From: Martinezella rhizogenes
Lineage (GTDB): Bacteria > Pseudomonadota > Alphaproteobacteria > Rhizobiales > Rhizobiaceae
Assembly: GCA_013322215.1 (NCBI GenBank)
Contig: JAAMEZ010000002.1
Span: 1-64,000, forward strand
Length of the DNA stretch: 64,000 bases
Direction: 5' to 3'
Of this stretch, positions 26,801-35,836 are shown one piece after another. The position numbers were made by a program, and so were the translations under genes. Below the pieces are notes generated by a model. It saw only the letters and a list, made by a program, of their open reading frames with translations, was not told the origin of the DNA and made no database searches. The first letter of the stretch is position 1. Each line of letters opens with the position of its first letter.

Positions 26801-27388
26801 ATGACCCCCAAAGAGCTGAAAGCCCGATATCGCAATGAATGCCTGGCGGCGCGCGATGCCATTCCGGCGGTAGACCGCATCGAAAAGGGCCTCGCCATGG
26901 TCACACATGGCGGCGATACCATCGATATCAGGCCGGGAGACACCGTCTCCGGCTTCCTGCCGATCCGCTCCGAAGTGGATATAAGGCCGTTGATGGCGCG
27001 GCTGCGGGAGCGGGGTGCAAGGCTTTGCGTGCCCATCATCCTCGATCGCAGCACGATCGTCTTCCGGGAACTCGTCGCGGGGGCGCCATTGGTTCCAGTC
27101 GGATTTGGGACTTCTGGCCCGGGGCCTGATGCGGCAGTGCTCGATCCCGATATCATGCTCGTGCCGCTTTCGGCCTTCGATAGAAGTGGCCATCGCATCG
27201 GCTACGGCGCCGGGCACTACGACCGCGCGATCGAGCGGCTGCATCAAAAAGGCTTGAATCCGCGGCTGATCGGCATTGCATTCGATTGCCAAGAAGTGCC
27301 ATCAGTACCCGCTGAGCCGCATGATGTCCGTCTTGACGCGATTTTGACCGAGAGCGGACTCAATTTCGTTTCGGAAGTGATTGGATAG
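26801..27388 (+). CDS. fau: 5-formyltetrahydrofolate cyclo-ligase
   Basis: 195 residues. It converts 5-formyl-THF to 5,10-methenyl-THF using ATP. The N-terminal KARYRNECLAARDAI, GFLPIRSEVD (substrate region) and the hallmark GYGAGHYDR (~145-153) are clear. In many genomes this gene directly follows zapA-ssrS; here 11.7 kb separates them. The next gene starts 3 bases after the stop codon, so the two form an operon. Confidence 0.93.
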   Translation: MTPKELKARYRNECLAARDAIPAVDRIEKGLAMVTHGGDTIDIRPGDTVSGFLPIRSEVDIRPLMARLRERGARLCVPIILDRSTIVFRELVAGAPLVPVGFGTSGPGPDAAVLDPDIMLVPLSAFDRSGHRIGYGAGHYDRAIERLHQKGLNPRLIGIAFDCQEVPSVPAEPHDVRLDAILTESGLNFVSEVIG

Positions 27389-27391
27389 CGA

Positions 27392-28216
27392 ATGCGGCTG
27401 CTTTTTTTGGGTGACATGGTCGGCAAGACGGGACGAACCGCAGTGTGGGAACGCCTGCCGGGGTTGGTATCCGACCTGAAGCTCGATTTCGTCATCGTCA
27501 ACGGCGAGAATGCCGCTGGCGGCTTCGGCATCACCGAGGACATCTTCCTCGAAACGATCAATGCCGGCGCAGACGTCGTGACGACGGGCAACCATGTGTG
27601 GGACCAGAAAGAAGCCGTCGTTTTCTGCGAGCGCCACGACCAGTTCCTGCGCCCGGCCAACTATCCCGCCGGCACGCCCGGCCGCGGCTCCGGCCTCTAT
27701 TATGCACGCAACGGCGCCCGCGTCCTCGTTGCCAACATCATGGGTCGCGTCTTCATGCATCCGGAGCTGGACGATCCCTTCAAGTCGGCAGAGGCCATTC
27801 TCGATGCCTGCCCGCTGAAGGAACAAGCCGATGCGATCGTCTTCGATTTTCATGCGGAAGCGACGAGCGAAAAGCAGTGCTTCGGTCATTTCGTCGATGG
27901 CCGCGCGAGCTTTGTCGTCGGCACGCATACGCATGTGCCGACCGCCGACGCGCAGATCCTGAACGGCGGCACGGCCTATATGTCGGATGCCGGCATGTGC
28001 GGCGATTATGATTCCTCGCTCGGCATGGAGAAGGAGGAGCCATTGAACCGCTTTATCTCGAAGATGCCGAAGGGGCGTTTCGAGGCGGCTTCGGGGCCTG
28101 CCACCATCTGCGGCGTCGGCGTCGAGATTTCCGACGCGACGGGCCTAGCCGAAAAGATCGCACCGCTACGGCTCGGACCGCGCCTTGCGGAAACCATTCC
28201 GGACTTCTGGCGCTGA
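27392..28216 (+). CDS. YmdB-like (TIGR00282) metallophosphoesterase
   Basis: 274 residues. Metal-site motifs in order: FLGDMVGKTGR (~5-15), VNGENAAGGFG (~37), TTGNHVWD (~67) and GTHTHVPTADA (~177). The family are calcineurin-like phosphodiesterases active on 2',3'-cyclic nucleotides; Bacillus YmdB affects RNA levels and multicellular behaviour. It is coupled to fau with a 3-base gap, the common rhizobial order. Confidence 0.93.
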   Translation: MRLLFLGDMVGKTGRTAVWERLPGLVSDLKLDFVIVNGENAAGGFGITEDIFLETINAGADVVTTGNHVWDQKEAVVFCERHDQFLRPANYPAGTPGRGSGLYYARNGARVLVANIMGRVFMHPELDDPFKSAEAILDACPLKEQADAIVFDFHAEATSEKQCFGHFVDGRASFVVGTHTHVPTADAQILNGGTAYMSDAGMCGDYDSSLGMEKEEPLNRFISKMPKGRFEAASGPATICGVGVEISDATGLAEKIAPLRLGPRLAETIPDFWR

Positions 28217-28341
28217 CCGCTGCCTGATAATTCAGCATCACCATATGATGACGCGATTGTGAGCAATCGTGCCTGATTGTCGCTGGACCTGTTTCGGGTC
28301 ATGCCGCATCCTTCCGCCACTATCGGGCTTGAGGGGATGGC

Positions 28342-29196
28342 ATGTTACAGCGATTTCCTGTCTTTGCCGTGTTTTTCCTATCGCTGATCTTCTGCTGGAG
28401 CACGGCAAATGCCCAGCAAAAGCCTATGCGCCCGCAGCCCAGCCAATGCCAGGCGATTGCGCAATCTCTGCCAAAGGCGACATTCGCCAGCTTTTCTCCT
28501 CCCGGTCCGACGCTTGCCAATGACCCTGGCAATGGCCCCAATAGCGGCGACGTGAAGATCACCTTCCTCGGTCACGCGACGCTCTTCATCGAGACGCCTG
28601 GCGGCGTTTCCATCGCCACGGATTATAGCGGCGCCTATCCGCCGCCCTATACGCCCGAAGTCGTGACGATGAACAAAGCGCATCCGAGCCACTATACGCT
28701 GACACCCGATCCGGCGATCAAATATGTGTTGCATGGCTGGAGCGATACGCCCGGCGAGCCGGCAAAGATCCGCATGACCGTCGGCGATACGCTGATCCGC
28801 AATGTCGTCACCGACATTCGCTCCTGGGGCGGCGGCATCGAGCCCAATGGCAATTCGATCTTCATCTTCGAGGTGGCAGGCCTCTGTATCGGCCATCTCG
28901 GACACCTGCATTTCGAGCTCACCGACCAGCAATATGCCGAGATCGGCAGGCTCGATGTCGTGATGGTGCCGGTGGACGGCGGTCTGACCATGGGAGCCGA
29001 CAGCATGAGCCGCGTGGTCAAGCGGCTGCGTTCGTCTCTGATCCTGCCCATGCATCGGTGGGGGCCGCCGGTCGATCAGTTTCTCGCCCTGTTCGGCCCC
29101 GATTTCGACGTCGCCTATGCGCCGACGCCCAGCGTCACGGTGTCGCTGAAGACCTTGCCGCGCAAGCCGCTGATCTATGTGCTCAAGGGGCTTTGA
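28342..29196 (+). CDS. Exported metallo-beta-lactamase-fold protein with an altered metal site
   Basis: 284 residues with a signal peptide (core ~5-20, cleavage near ANAQQ). The fold is recognisable from [23 protein letters not shown] (in parts FLGHATL and IATDYSG, ~73-95), HLGHLHF (~190) and MVPVDGG. The usual HxHxDH signature is replaced by AHPSHYT (~111-117), as in the UlaG-like/Lactamase_B_3 branch, where histidines are spaced differently. It ought to be periplasmic; the substrate is unknown. Standing alone between the YmdB-like gene and yebC. Confidence 0.75.
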   Translation: MLQRFPVFAVFFLSLIFCWSTANAQQKPMRPQPSQCQAIAQSLPKATFASFSPPGPTLANDPGNGPNSGDVKITFLGHATLFIETPGGVSIATDYSGAYPPPYTPEVVTMNKAHPSHYTLTPDPAIKYVLHGWSDTPGEPAKIRMTVGDTLIRNVVTDIRSWGGGIEPNGNSIFIFEVAGLCIGHLGHLHFELTDQQYAEIGRLDVVMVPVDGGLTMGADSMSRVVKRLRSSLILPMHRWGPPVDQFLALFGPDFDVAYAPTPSVTVSLKTLPRKPLIYVLKGL

Positions 29197-29330
29197 TCGT
29201 CAGGACGGTCTCTACGATCATCCTGATATGCGGCGTACTCCATCCCCATTATCCGGCTTTTTACTTGAATGAGGGCGGCTTCGCTCTTATAAGGCAGCCA
29301 TTCCCAACAAAAGACGTGAACAGGGGTGCC

Positions 29331-30077
29331 ATGGCTGGCCATTCACAGTTTAAAAACATCATGCACCGCAAGGGTCGACAGGACTCCGTGCGTTCGAAAA
29401 TGTTCTCGAAGCTGGCGCGCGAAATCACCGTCGCTGCCAAATCGGGCCTGCCCGACCCGACGATGAACGCGAGCCTGCGTCTGGCGATTCAGAACGCCAA
29501 GGCCCAGTCGATGCCGAAGGACAATATCGATCGCGCCATCAAGAAAGCGTCCGGCGCCGACACCGAGAATTACGACGCGATCCGCTATGAGGGTTATGGC
29601 CCGGGCGGCACGGCGATCATCGTCGAAGCGCTGACCGACAACCGCAACCGCACGGCTTCCAACGTCCGCTCGATCTTCACCAAGGCCGGCGGTGCGCTGG
29701 GTGAAACCGGTTCGGTGTCCTTCTCCTTCGATCACGTCGGCGAAATCACCTACAAGCCGACTGTTGGCGATGCCGACAAGGTCATGGAAGCGGCGATCGA
29801 AGCCGGTGCAGACGATGTCGAAAGCGATGAGGAAGGTCATTGGATCATCTGCGCTTTCGAATCCCTCGGCGAAGTCGCCAAGGCGCTCGAAGCGACGCTC
29901 GGCGAAGCCGAAACCGTCAAGGCGATTTGGCGTGCGCAGAACAATGTGCCGGTCGACGAAGAAAAGGCTCAGTCGCTGATGAAGCTCATCGAGAGCCTTG
30001 AAGACGATGACGATGTTCAGAATGTCTATTCGAACTTCGAAGTCTCCGAAGAAGTGCTGGCCAAGCTCTCGGCCTGA
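29331..30077 (+). CDS. yebC: YebC/PmpR family protein
   Basis: 248 residues, usual length, starting with the invariant [32 protein letters not shown] (~90-110, in parts) and the acidic middle domain are typical. The family acts as DNA-binding regulators (PmpR, YebC) and, in recent work, as translation factors easing stalls. AGGGG lies 5 bases before ATG 29331; a longer frame from 29058 overlaps the preceding gene and is not conserved. In many bacteria yebC precedes ruvC; here an ECF regulon lies between. Confidence 0.95.
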   Translation: MAGHSQFKNIMHRKGRQDSVRSKMFSKLAREITVAAKSGLPDPTMNASLRLAIQNAKAQSMPKDNIDRAIKKASGADTENYDAIRYEGYGPGGTAIIVEALTDNRNRTASNVRSIFTKAGGALGETGSVSFSFDHVGEITYKPTVGDADKVMEAAIEAGADDVESDEEGHWIICAFESLGEVAKALEATLGEAETVKAIWRAQNNVPVDEEKAQSLMKLIESLEDDDDVQNVYSNFEVSEEVLAKLSA

Positions 30078-30094
30078 TCCTTTGCAATTATTCA

Positions 30095-30128
30095 AGAAAG
30101 CCGGCCGCAGAGATGCAGTCGGCTTTCT
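30095..30128. terminator. Hairpin between convergent yebC and anti-sigma genes
   Basis: AGAAAGCCG/CGGCTTTCT is a 9-bp stem with a 16-base loop in the 54-base gap between the convergent genes. Confidence 0.55.
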
Positions 30129-30131
30129 GCG

Positions 30132-30935
30132 TTATGGGTTTGCCGCGCGGGTGAAATCGTCGCGGAAGGCGGAAAGATCCGGCGCTGCGACGTCGGAGAC
30201 GGCCCAGAAGACCAGCCCGTCCGCACGCCATTCGACGAAATTGTAGCCATCTTTCTCGGCATTGCCGTGGGTTTCGGATGTGCCCGGCCAGATGAAGAGA
30301 TTGATGACATGTCCGTGCCGGCGATAGACCAGCGCCGCCACCACCCGGCCATCAAGATAATCCACCCTGCCGCCGACCAAGGGGAAGCCCTGTGTCGCCA
30401 GATCGACTACGGGCGGCGAGAAATCAATCTTGCCGTTGAACCATGGCTTGACAGTATGCTGGTCCGAGGTCAGCACATCGGTCAGATGGTCGGCGAGCAT
30501 TGAGCGGACATGGCTGGCAAGAAGCTGATCCTCGATCGTCTGGCTCTGCTGCGGCACGTTCAGCACCAGCATGAGGCTTGCGGCAAGGACGGCAAGCGAC
30601 GGCACGAAGCTCCATTCGCGCACCAATCGCCAAGCGCGCTGCCATGGGTTTTCAGCATGCCGGGTTGCCACGGTGGCGCGCGTCATCATTGCCTGTTCGA
30701 GCGAAAGCGCTGATTGTACGCGGGCATGGACGGCTTCCGGTGCTTGCCATTTCACGCCTTCGCGCGCGGACAGGCGCTTGACCATCAGCGCGTTCTCCAT
30801 CTCGCCAGCGCATTCCCGGCAAGTGGCCAAGTGCGCCTCGAAGCGGGCCGCATTGGCTGCATCCAGCTCGCCATCGATGAAGCCGTGCAGCAGATCGTTC
30901 CATTCGCGGTGTTCATTGTGCTCTCCGCCACTCAT
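30132..30935 (-). CDS. Membrane anti-sigma factor with zinc-finger-like N-terminus
   Basis: 267 residues. The N-terminal anti-sigma domain has LLHGFIDGELD and the zinc-type H-x3-C-x2-C motif HLATCREC (~35-42), followed by one membrane segment (~113-128, VPSLAVLAASLMLVLNV) and a ~140-residue periplasmic domain with many aromatic residues. It should hold the adjacent ECF sigma factor at the membrane and release it on an envelope or redox signal. Its ATG overlaps the stop of the sigma gene by 4 bases (ATGA), so the two are coupled. Confidence 0.9.
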   Translation of the reverse strand: MSGGEHNEHREWNDLLHGFIDGELDAANAARFEAHLATCRECAGEMENALMVKRLSAREGVKWQAPEAVHARVQSALSLEQAMMTRATVATRHAENPWQRAWRLVREWSFVPSLAVLAASLMLVLNVPQQSQTIEDQLLASHVRSMLADHLTDVLTSDQHTVKPWFNGKIDFSPPVVDLATQGFPLVGGRVDYLDGRVVAALVYRRHGHVINLFIWPGTSETHGNAEKDGYNFVEWRADGLVFWAVSDVAAPDLSAFRDDFTRAANP

Positions 30936-31708
30936 CGTGTCGCCTCTCGTCCTTCGAGGCTGCGCCAGACATCGCCGAAATCACGGCGTGCGCGGGCAAG
31001 GCGCGACATGACAGTGCCGATCGGCGCGTCGATGATCTCGGCGATTTCCTTGTAGGAGAGATTCTCGAGTTCGCGCAGGACCAGGACTTCGCGCATGGCA
31101 TCGGGCAGCTGGTTGATGACCTCGCGTACCCGCTGTGTTTCCGACTTGCGGATGAAGGCTGCTTCCGGCGTATCCTCTTCGGAGGCGGGATCGGTGGAGG
31201 GCGAGCCTTCGTCCGAATCCCTTTCGTCGGTCATCGGCTGCTCGTAACGGGTCTTGCGCCGGCCCTCCTGCAGCCAGGCATGATAGCAGTTGCGGACGAT
31301 GGTGAAGGTCCAGGCGCGGGCATCGCCATCGCGAAAGCCGCCAAAGCCGCGATAGGCGCGCAGATATGCCTCCTGCACGATATCCTGGGCAGCATCGGCA
31401 TCGCGGCTGAGAAAGCGCGCGAAATTATACGCGGCGTCCAGATGCGGGATGATCGTGCGCTGGAAGCGTCGCATGGTCTCATCGGGGGATGAGATCGCGC
31501 GCTGCGAAGGAGCGGCATGCGACGATGGTTCTGCCATCGCCGTAAGGACGGTGTGTTTGATCGTTTTCGGTCCCGCAAGGAAAGCGCGCAGGCGGCTTAG
31601 AAGCCACCCCAGCTTGCCAAGCGCGGTGTCTTGCGGCGGGCGCCAGCTCCATGTCGGGAACTCGTCGCCAAGCGTCATCGAAGTCATAAGCCGGGCGTCT
31701 GTCATCAT
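30932..31708 (-). CDS. ECF-family RNA polymerase sigma factor
   Basis: Region 2 (HLDAAYNFARFLSRDADAAQDIVQEAYLRAYR, in parts, with DIVQEAYLRAYRGF and WTFTIVRNCYHAWL) and region 4 (LPDAMREVLVLRELENLSYKEIAEIIDAPIGTVMSRL, in parts) are intact, separated by an acidic linker. From the ATG pair at 31705/31708 (ribosome site GGGG) it has 258 residues, including an unusual ~75-residue N-terminal extension; an inner ATG at 31537 would trim most of this. It is likely autoregulated: a GGAATAA-N14-CGATCT element lies upstream, identical to one before the divergent metallo-beta-lactamase gene. Confidence 0.92.
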   Translation of the reverse strand: MMTDARLMTSMTLGDEFPTWSWRPPQDTALGKLGWLLSRLRAFLAGPKTIKHTVLTAMAEPSSHAAPSQRAISSPDETMRRFQRTIIPHLDAAYNFARFLSRDADAAQDIVQEAYLRAYRGFGGFRDGDARAWTFTIVRNCYHAWLQEGRRKTRYEQPMTDERDSDEGSPSTDPASEEDTPEAAFIRKSETQRVREVINQLPDAMREVLVLRELENLSYKEIAEIIDAPIGTVMSRLARARRDFGDVWRSLEGREATR

Positions 31709-31777
31709 GATCCCCGCAAAACGCCGATGCCGACTGTAAGCCTCGCATACGGTGCTTGCAATGTTACCTGAGATGCT

Positions 31778-31804
31778 AGATCGCGCTCGCGTGGGTTTTA
31801 TTCC
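31778..31804 (-). promoter_or_regulatory. ECF-type promoter candidate of the sigma/anti-sigma operon
   Basis: On the minus strand GGAATAA (31804-31798) is followed after exactly 14 bases by CGATCT (31783-31778), 70 bases before the sigma start. The same two blocks with the same spacing occur on the other strand at 31927-31953. Confidence 0.7.
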
Positions 31805-31926
31805 CGATCGGATGCAAAAAATCTGAGATACCGAATGCGAACGCCTGCCGCCACGTCGGGTCGATGGGTCTGCATAAAAATAACTTCATATATCTCAATG
31901 GCTTGTAAGAATTCTTAGCGTGGCGA

Positions 31927-31953
31927 GGAATAAGCGCCCATCACCGTCGATCT
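31927..31953 (+). promoter_or_regulatory. ECF-type promoter candidate of the metallo-beta-lactamase operon
   Basis: GGAATAA (31927-31933), 14 bases, CGATCT (31948-31953), 76 bases before ATG 32030. It matches the divergent element at 31804-31778 block for block. Apart from these two elements I see nothing in 31709-32029. Confidence 0.7.
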
Positions 31954-32029
31954 TCTTCCTCAGTGGACGGTCGCGATTTGAAGCGTCCTCCGCCTGGCTC
32001 GAAAGCCATAACCCTGAGGAGATATTGCG

Positions 32030-33004
32030 ATGTTTGATATGACCCGCCGCGCCGTTCTCGGCACGGCCGCAGCTGCGGCAGCCTTCGGGCTGTCGTCGAA
32101 GCTCGAATTCATCCCGCAAGCCTTTGCTGCAACGCCGCTGGAGCCGACGGTCGGCTTCTACAAATACAAGGTCGGTTCGATCGAGGTCACGGCCATTTAT
32201 GACGGCATCTGGCGCAAGCCGCACGATCCGGCCTTCATCAAGAATGCTTCCGTTGAAGACACCAAGGACGCGCTCTCCAAGGCCGGCCTGACGACGGATT
32301 TCATGCCCATTCCGCTGACCGTCGTCGTTCTCGACATCGGCGGGCGGAAGATCATGATGGATGCCGGCTCGGGTGTCGGGCAATGGCAGACCAATGCCAC
32401 GCATCTGCCGGCCAACATGGCGGCCGCCGGCATCGACTACAAGAAGATCGATACGATCATGATTTCGCATTTCCATCCGGACCACGTCTGGGGCCTGATG
32501 GAAAAGGGAACGAACGCTGCGGTCTTTCCGAATGCCGAGCTGATCGTCAACGCGGCCGAATACAATTGGTGGACCGACCCTGGCCGTGTCGACAAGCTGG
32601 CGGAGGGCCGTAAGGAAGCCGGCCGGCGCATCGCTTCCGTCTTCCCGACATGGAAGAACTGGAAGCTGGTCGAGGATAATGCCGAAGTGGCGCCTGGCGT
32701 GCACATGTTGGCCGCTTACGGTCATACGCCCGGTCATTCCGTCTTTCTCATCGATGGCGGCAGTGAGCAGCTGATGGTTTCGGCCGACATCATGTATGTG
32801 CCGGCGCTGCTGGCACCCCATCCCGAATGGGAAGGCGCCTACGACCAGGACGGCCCGATGGCCGTCGCCACCCGCCGAAGGCTGATCGATCGCGTGATTG
32901 CCGACAAGATCAGGATCTGCGGCTCGCATTTCCCATTCCCGGGCTCTGGCACCTTCGTCAAGGACGGCAATGCCTACGGCTTCACCCCCACAATCCAGGC
33001 CTGA
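32030..33004 (+). CDS. Exported metallo-beta-lactamase-fold hydrolase
   Basis: 324 residues. An N-terminal signal with TRRAVLG (Tat-like twin arginine, hydrophobic ~8-20, cleavage near AFAAT) directs it to the periplasm. The full metal-binding set is present: ISHFHPDHVWG (HxHxDH, ~142-147), YGHTPGHSVF (~236), SADIMYV (~256) and CGSHFPFPG (~304). The layout resembles quorum-quenching or general MBL hydrolases; the substrate is unknown. It heads a unit with a TPR and a DoxX gene, behind an ECF-type promoter shared with the adjacent sigma operon. Confidence 0.9.
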   Translation: MFDMTRRAVLGTAAAAAAFGLSSKLEFIPQAFAATPLEPTVGFYKYKVGSIEVTAIYDGIWRKPHDPAFIKNASVEDTKDALSKAGLTTDFMPIPLTVVVLDIGGRKIMMDAGSGVGQWQTNATHLPANMAAAGIDYKKIDTIMISHFHPDHVWGLMEKGTNAAVFPNAELIVNAAEYNWWTDPGRVDKLAEGRKEAGRRIASVFPTWKNWKLVEDNAEVAPGVHMLAAYGHTPGHSVFLIDGGSEQLMVSADIMYVPALLAPHPEWEGAYDQDGPMAVATRRRLIDRVIADKIRICGSHFPFPGSGTFVKDGNAYGFTPTIQA

Positions 33005-33028
33005 GCGGCCAAAACAGGAGCAAATACC

Positions 33029-33490
33029 ATGTTCAGACATGCCATTTTCGGGATCGCCGGCCTTTGCGCCGTCGCCATCCTGCCCGCTGCCACGGCAGGC
33101 GTCGCCTTTGCCGTCGACAATATGGAATCGACCGATGCGCCTGATCTCACCTCGGTCCGCGCCAAGATCGATGCGAAGGACTATGCCGGCGCGCTCGCCG
33201 AACTTCGCGACATCGCCGAGGAACACCAGCAGGCCGATGTCTACAACCTGATGGGCTTCACCCTGCGCAAGACCGGCGATTTCAAGACGTCGCTGACCTA
33301 CTACACCAAGGCGCTCGAACTGCAGCCGGATCACAAGGGCGCGCATGAATATCTCGGCGAACTCTATGTCGAGACCGGCGATATGCCCAAGGCCCGCGAG
33401 CAGCTTGCGACGCTGACCAAGCTTTGCCCGGCGGGATGCGAAGAGCTTGAAGATCTCACCAAGGCGATCACCGCCAAGGGAACCAACTAG
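33029..33490 (+). CDS. Periplasmic TPR protein
   Basis: 153 residues with a signal peptide (core ~7-24, cleavage after AVA/VAFA). Three helix pairs fit tetratricopeptide repeats: ALAELRDIAEEHQQADVYNLMGF, DFKTSLTYYTKALELQPDHKGAHEYLGELY (both quoted in outline) and DMPKAREQLATL. A CPAGCEE motif near the C-terminus has two closely spaced cysteines. It starts 24 bases after the metallo-beta-lactamase gene with AGGAG upstream, and should be its operon partner; it probably acts as a protein-binding scaffold in the periplasm. Confidence 0.82.
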   Translation: MFRHAIFGIAGLCAVAILPAATAGVAFAVDNMESTDAPDLTSVRAKIDAKDYAGALAELRDIAEEHQQADVYNLMGFTLRKTGDFKTSLTYYTKALELQPDHKGAHEYLGELYVETGDMPKAREQLATLTKLCPAGCEELEDLTKAITAKGTN

Positions 33491-33510
33491 TCCGCGGCCT
33501 CTACGGAGTC

Positions 33511-33547
33511 GGCGGCATTCCACCCGACCAAGTCGTGGGATGCCGCC
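33511..33547 (+). terminator. Hairpin between the TPR and DoxX genes
   Basis: A 13-base arm starting GGCGGCAT pairs with 33535-33547 with one mismatch. No T tract follows; it may attenuate DoxX expression rather than end the transcript. Confidence 0.4.
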
Positions 33548-33594
33548 GGGCAGGATCGGAAACTGCGCGGATATCGACGGGAAGTAGACAAGCC

Positions 33595-34032
33595 ATGGAA
33601 TTCGAAGAGGAAAGCACTGTTCTTGTGAATATGGCCGACATGGCACTGCTATTCGGTCGCGTGCTGCTGTCGCTGCTCTTCCTGGAGGAGGGTATCGAAC
33701 TTGCCAGCAATCTCGGCACTGCATTGGAGGCGATGGCCCGGCTCGGCGTCTCCGCCCCCATTGCGATTGCCACCATCGTGCTGCAGCTTGGCGCCGGCCT
33801 TGCCATTGCGCTCGGGCTGATGACTCGGCTGGCGGCGTTTGGCCTCGGCCTGTTCTGCGTGCTGACAGCACTGCTCTTTCACACCAACTTCGCCAGCCAT
33901 AACGAACTGCTGCATTTCGAAAAAGATCTGGCGATCGCGGGCGGCATGTTCGCCCTCATCGTGGCTGGCGCCGGCAAGCTGTCGCTCGACATGCTCATCC
34001 GGCGTCACTGGAACACGAGGCTCGTGGCATGA
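33595..34032 (+). CDS. DoxX family membrane protein
   Basis: 145 residues with four hydrophobic segments. The LFGRVLLSLLFLEEGIE start and the following GV-PIAIATIVLQLGAGLAIALGL block are typical of DoxX/SURF4-like proteins, which lie in the inner membrane and in some bacteria join redox or thiol-stress complexes. ATG 33595 lies about 100 bases after the TPR gene; an earlier in-frame start at 33535 would fall in the hairpin. It is the last gene of the putative ECF-controlled unit. Confidence 0.85.
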   Translation: MEFEEESTVLVNMADMALLFGRVLLSLLFLEEGIELASNLGTALEAMARLGVSAPIAIATIVLQLGAGLAIALGLMTRLAAFGLGLFCVLTALLFHTNFASHNELLHFEKDLAIAGGMFALIVAGAGKLSLDMLIRRHWNTRLVA

Positions 34033-34100
34033 CCCCGTCGGCCGTTCGGTGAACTGCATATGCCAGATCGGCTCACCGCATAGGCTTCCGTCTTCGAGAA

Positions 34101-35099
34101 TCAGGAGACCTTCTTGAAGCTCGGAAGCGTCGCGAAGAGTTCCACCGACTTCAGTCGTGCCTCGATATCGTGGATCGGCATGGAAATGATGACTTCATCG
34201 GCCTCGGTATCCTTGATGAATTGCGAAAGCTTCGCCTCCGCCGTTGCCGGCGAGCCGACCACGGCGTAGCGCAGCGTATTTTCCACATTCAGCTTTTCCA
34301 TCGGCGTCCAGAAATCGTCCATGTCGCTGCGCGGGCGAGGGAAGGCGCCGCGCACGTTGCGACGGAGATTGACGAATTGCTGCTGTGCCGAGGTGAAGTG
34401 ATATTGCGCCTCTTCATCCGTATCCGCGACCGCTCCCATGACGCCGACCATGACATGGGGTTTGTCGAGTGTGGCCGAAGGCGTGAAGCGTTCGCGGTAG
34501 ATGGCGATCGCATCCATCAAAGCTTCCGGCGCGAAATGCGAGGCGAAGGCATAGGGCAGGCCGAGCATGGCGGCGAGGTGGGCGCTGTAGAGGCTGGAGC
34601 CGAGCAACCAGATCGGCACATTGGCGCCATGGCCCGGAACTGCGAGGATGATCTGACCCTCGTCGGCGGGGCTGAAGAGATGCTGTAGCTCGACGATATC
34701 CTGCGGAAAGTTTTGCGCGCCGGCCTCGATATTGCGGCGCAGGGCCTGCGCGGTGCGCATGTCCGTGCCGGGCGCGCGGCCGAGGCCGAGATCGACGCGG
34801 CCGGGAAACAAGGCTTCCAGCGTGCCGAACTGCTCGGCAATGACAAGCGGCGAATGGTTCGGCAGCATGACGCCGCCCGATCCGATGCGGATGCGCGAGG
34901 TTGCGGCGCCGATATGGCCGATGACGACTGATGTCGCGGCACTGGCAACGCCCGGCATGCCGTGATGTTCGGCAAGCCAGAATCTGTTGTAGCCAAGCTC
35001 TTCCGCTTTCTGTGCCATGCGCTTCGAACTGTCGAAGGACTGGCGGATGGTGCTGCCTTCGGCAACGGGCGAAAGATCAAGGATGGAAAAGGGAACCAT
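34101..35099 (-). CDS. LLM-class flavin-dependent oxidoreductase (luciferase group 1 family)
   Basis: 332 residues with the luciferase-like TIM-barrel pattern: an N-terminal [30 protein letters not shown] (~40-56), [13 protein letters not shown] (~77) and [14 protein letters not shown] (~105-118), the last two being FMN-site segments. Members are FMN-dependent monooxygenases or related proteins with unknown substrates. I start at ATG 35099; an alternative at 35141 adds 14 unlike residues. It is convergent with the DoxX gene and divergent from ruvC. Confidence 0.9.
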   Translation of the reverse strand: MVPFSILDLSPVAEGSTIRQSFDSSKRMAQKAEELGYNRFWLAEHHGMPGVASAATSVVIGHIGAATSRIRIGSGGVMLPNHSPLVIAEQFGTLEALFPGRVDLGLGRAPGTDMRTAQALRRNIEAGAQNFPQDIVELQHLFSPADEGQIILAVPGHGANVPIWLLGSSLYSAHLAAMLGLPYAFASHFAPEALMDAIAIYRERFTPSATLDKPHVMVGVMGAVADTDEEAQYHFTSAQQQFVNLRRNVRGAFPRPRSDMDDFWTPMEKLNVENTLRYAVVGSPATAEAKLSQFIKDTEADEVIISMPIHDIEARLKSVELFATLPSFKKVS

Positions 35100-35289
35100 G
35101 GCAAGAAACCTGCGTGGTTGAAGGAAGGGTTGCCCCCACATGTAGGAGCGCTGCGCGCCTATTCCAAACCCTACCGCCGCAATTTCGTCACGACGTTTTC
35201 AGCGCGCCTCCAGCGATCCATTCTGTGTCTTGTTTTTGTTTTGTTCACATTTTGCTGGCACATGTCAGGCCTGAAAGATAGGTTGGCTT

Positions 35290-35802
35290 ATGCAGAATAC
35301 GATTCGCATCATCGGCATCGATCCGGGCCTGCGCCGCACCGGTTGGGGTATCATCGATACGCTTGGCAACTCCCTGCGTTTCGTCGCATCGGGAACCGTG
35401 ACGTCGGATGGCGACATGGATCTCGCATCCCGTCTCTGTCAGCTGCATGACGGGCTTGCCGAGGTCGTTCACAGCTATCAGCCCGATGAGGCTGCCGTCG
35501 AGCAGACCTTCGTCAACAAGGATGCGGTGGCAACCCTGAAGCTCGGACAGGCGCGTGGCGTTGTCATGCTGGTTCCGGCACGCGCCGGCCTGCCGGTGTC
35601 GGAATATGCGCCGAATGCGGTCAAAAAGGCTGTCATCGGCGTCGGCCACGGCGAAAAGCAGCAGATCCACATGATGCTGAAGATCCTGATGCCCAAGGTC
35701 GAGTTCAAGGGCAGTGACGCCGCCGACGCGCTCGCCATCGCCATATGCCATGCCCATAACCGCGGCGCCAGCCGGTTGCGTCAAGCAGCACTGGCCGGAT
35801 AG
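35290..35802 (+). CDS. ruvC: Holliday junction resolvase RuvC
   Basis: 170 residues. It cuts four-way junctions together with RuvAB. Catalytic acidic residues: IGIDPG (Asp ~10), VEQTF (Glu ~70) and the C-terminal [14 protein letters not shown] pair (~143-146). The start has the conserved RTGWG motif. In most relatives ruvA follows directly; here a toxin-antitoxin module and its promoter separate them. Confidence 0.96.
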   Translation: MQNTIRIIGIDPGLRRTGWGIIDTLGNSLRFVASGTVTSDGDMDLASRLCQLHDGLAEVVHSYQPDEAAVEQTFVNKDAVATLKLGQARGVVMLVPARAGLPVSEYAPNAVKKAVIGVGHGEKQQIHMMLKILMPKVEFKGSDAADALAIAICHAHNRGASRLRQAALAG

Positions 35803-35808
35803 TTTGTT

Positions 35809-35836
35809 CTTGACTTGTTCTTGTGGTAATGATAAT
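35809..35836 (+). promoter_or_regulatory. Sigma-70 promoter of the toxin-antitoxin module
   Basis: CTTGAC (35809-35814), 16 bases, GATAAT (35831-35836): a near-perfect rhizobial housekeeping promoter starting 7 bases past the ruvC stop. Transcription would start near 35843. Confidence 0.65.

Noticed and set aside
31895..33871. 658-codon minus-strand frame opposite the MBL/TPR genes
   Set aside because: Antisense of three supported genes, with no ribosome site and no recognisable domain.
35154..35166. GGAATAG upstream of the LLM oxidoreductase as a third ECF promoter
   Set aside because: The -10 block 14 bases on is TACATG, which does not match CGATCT.
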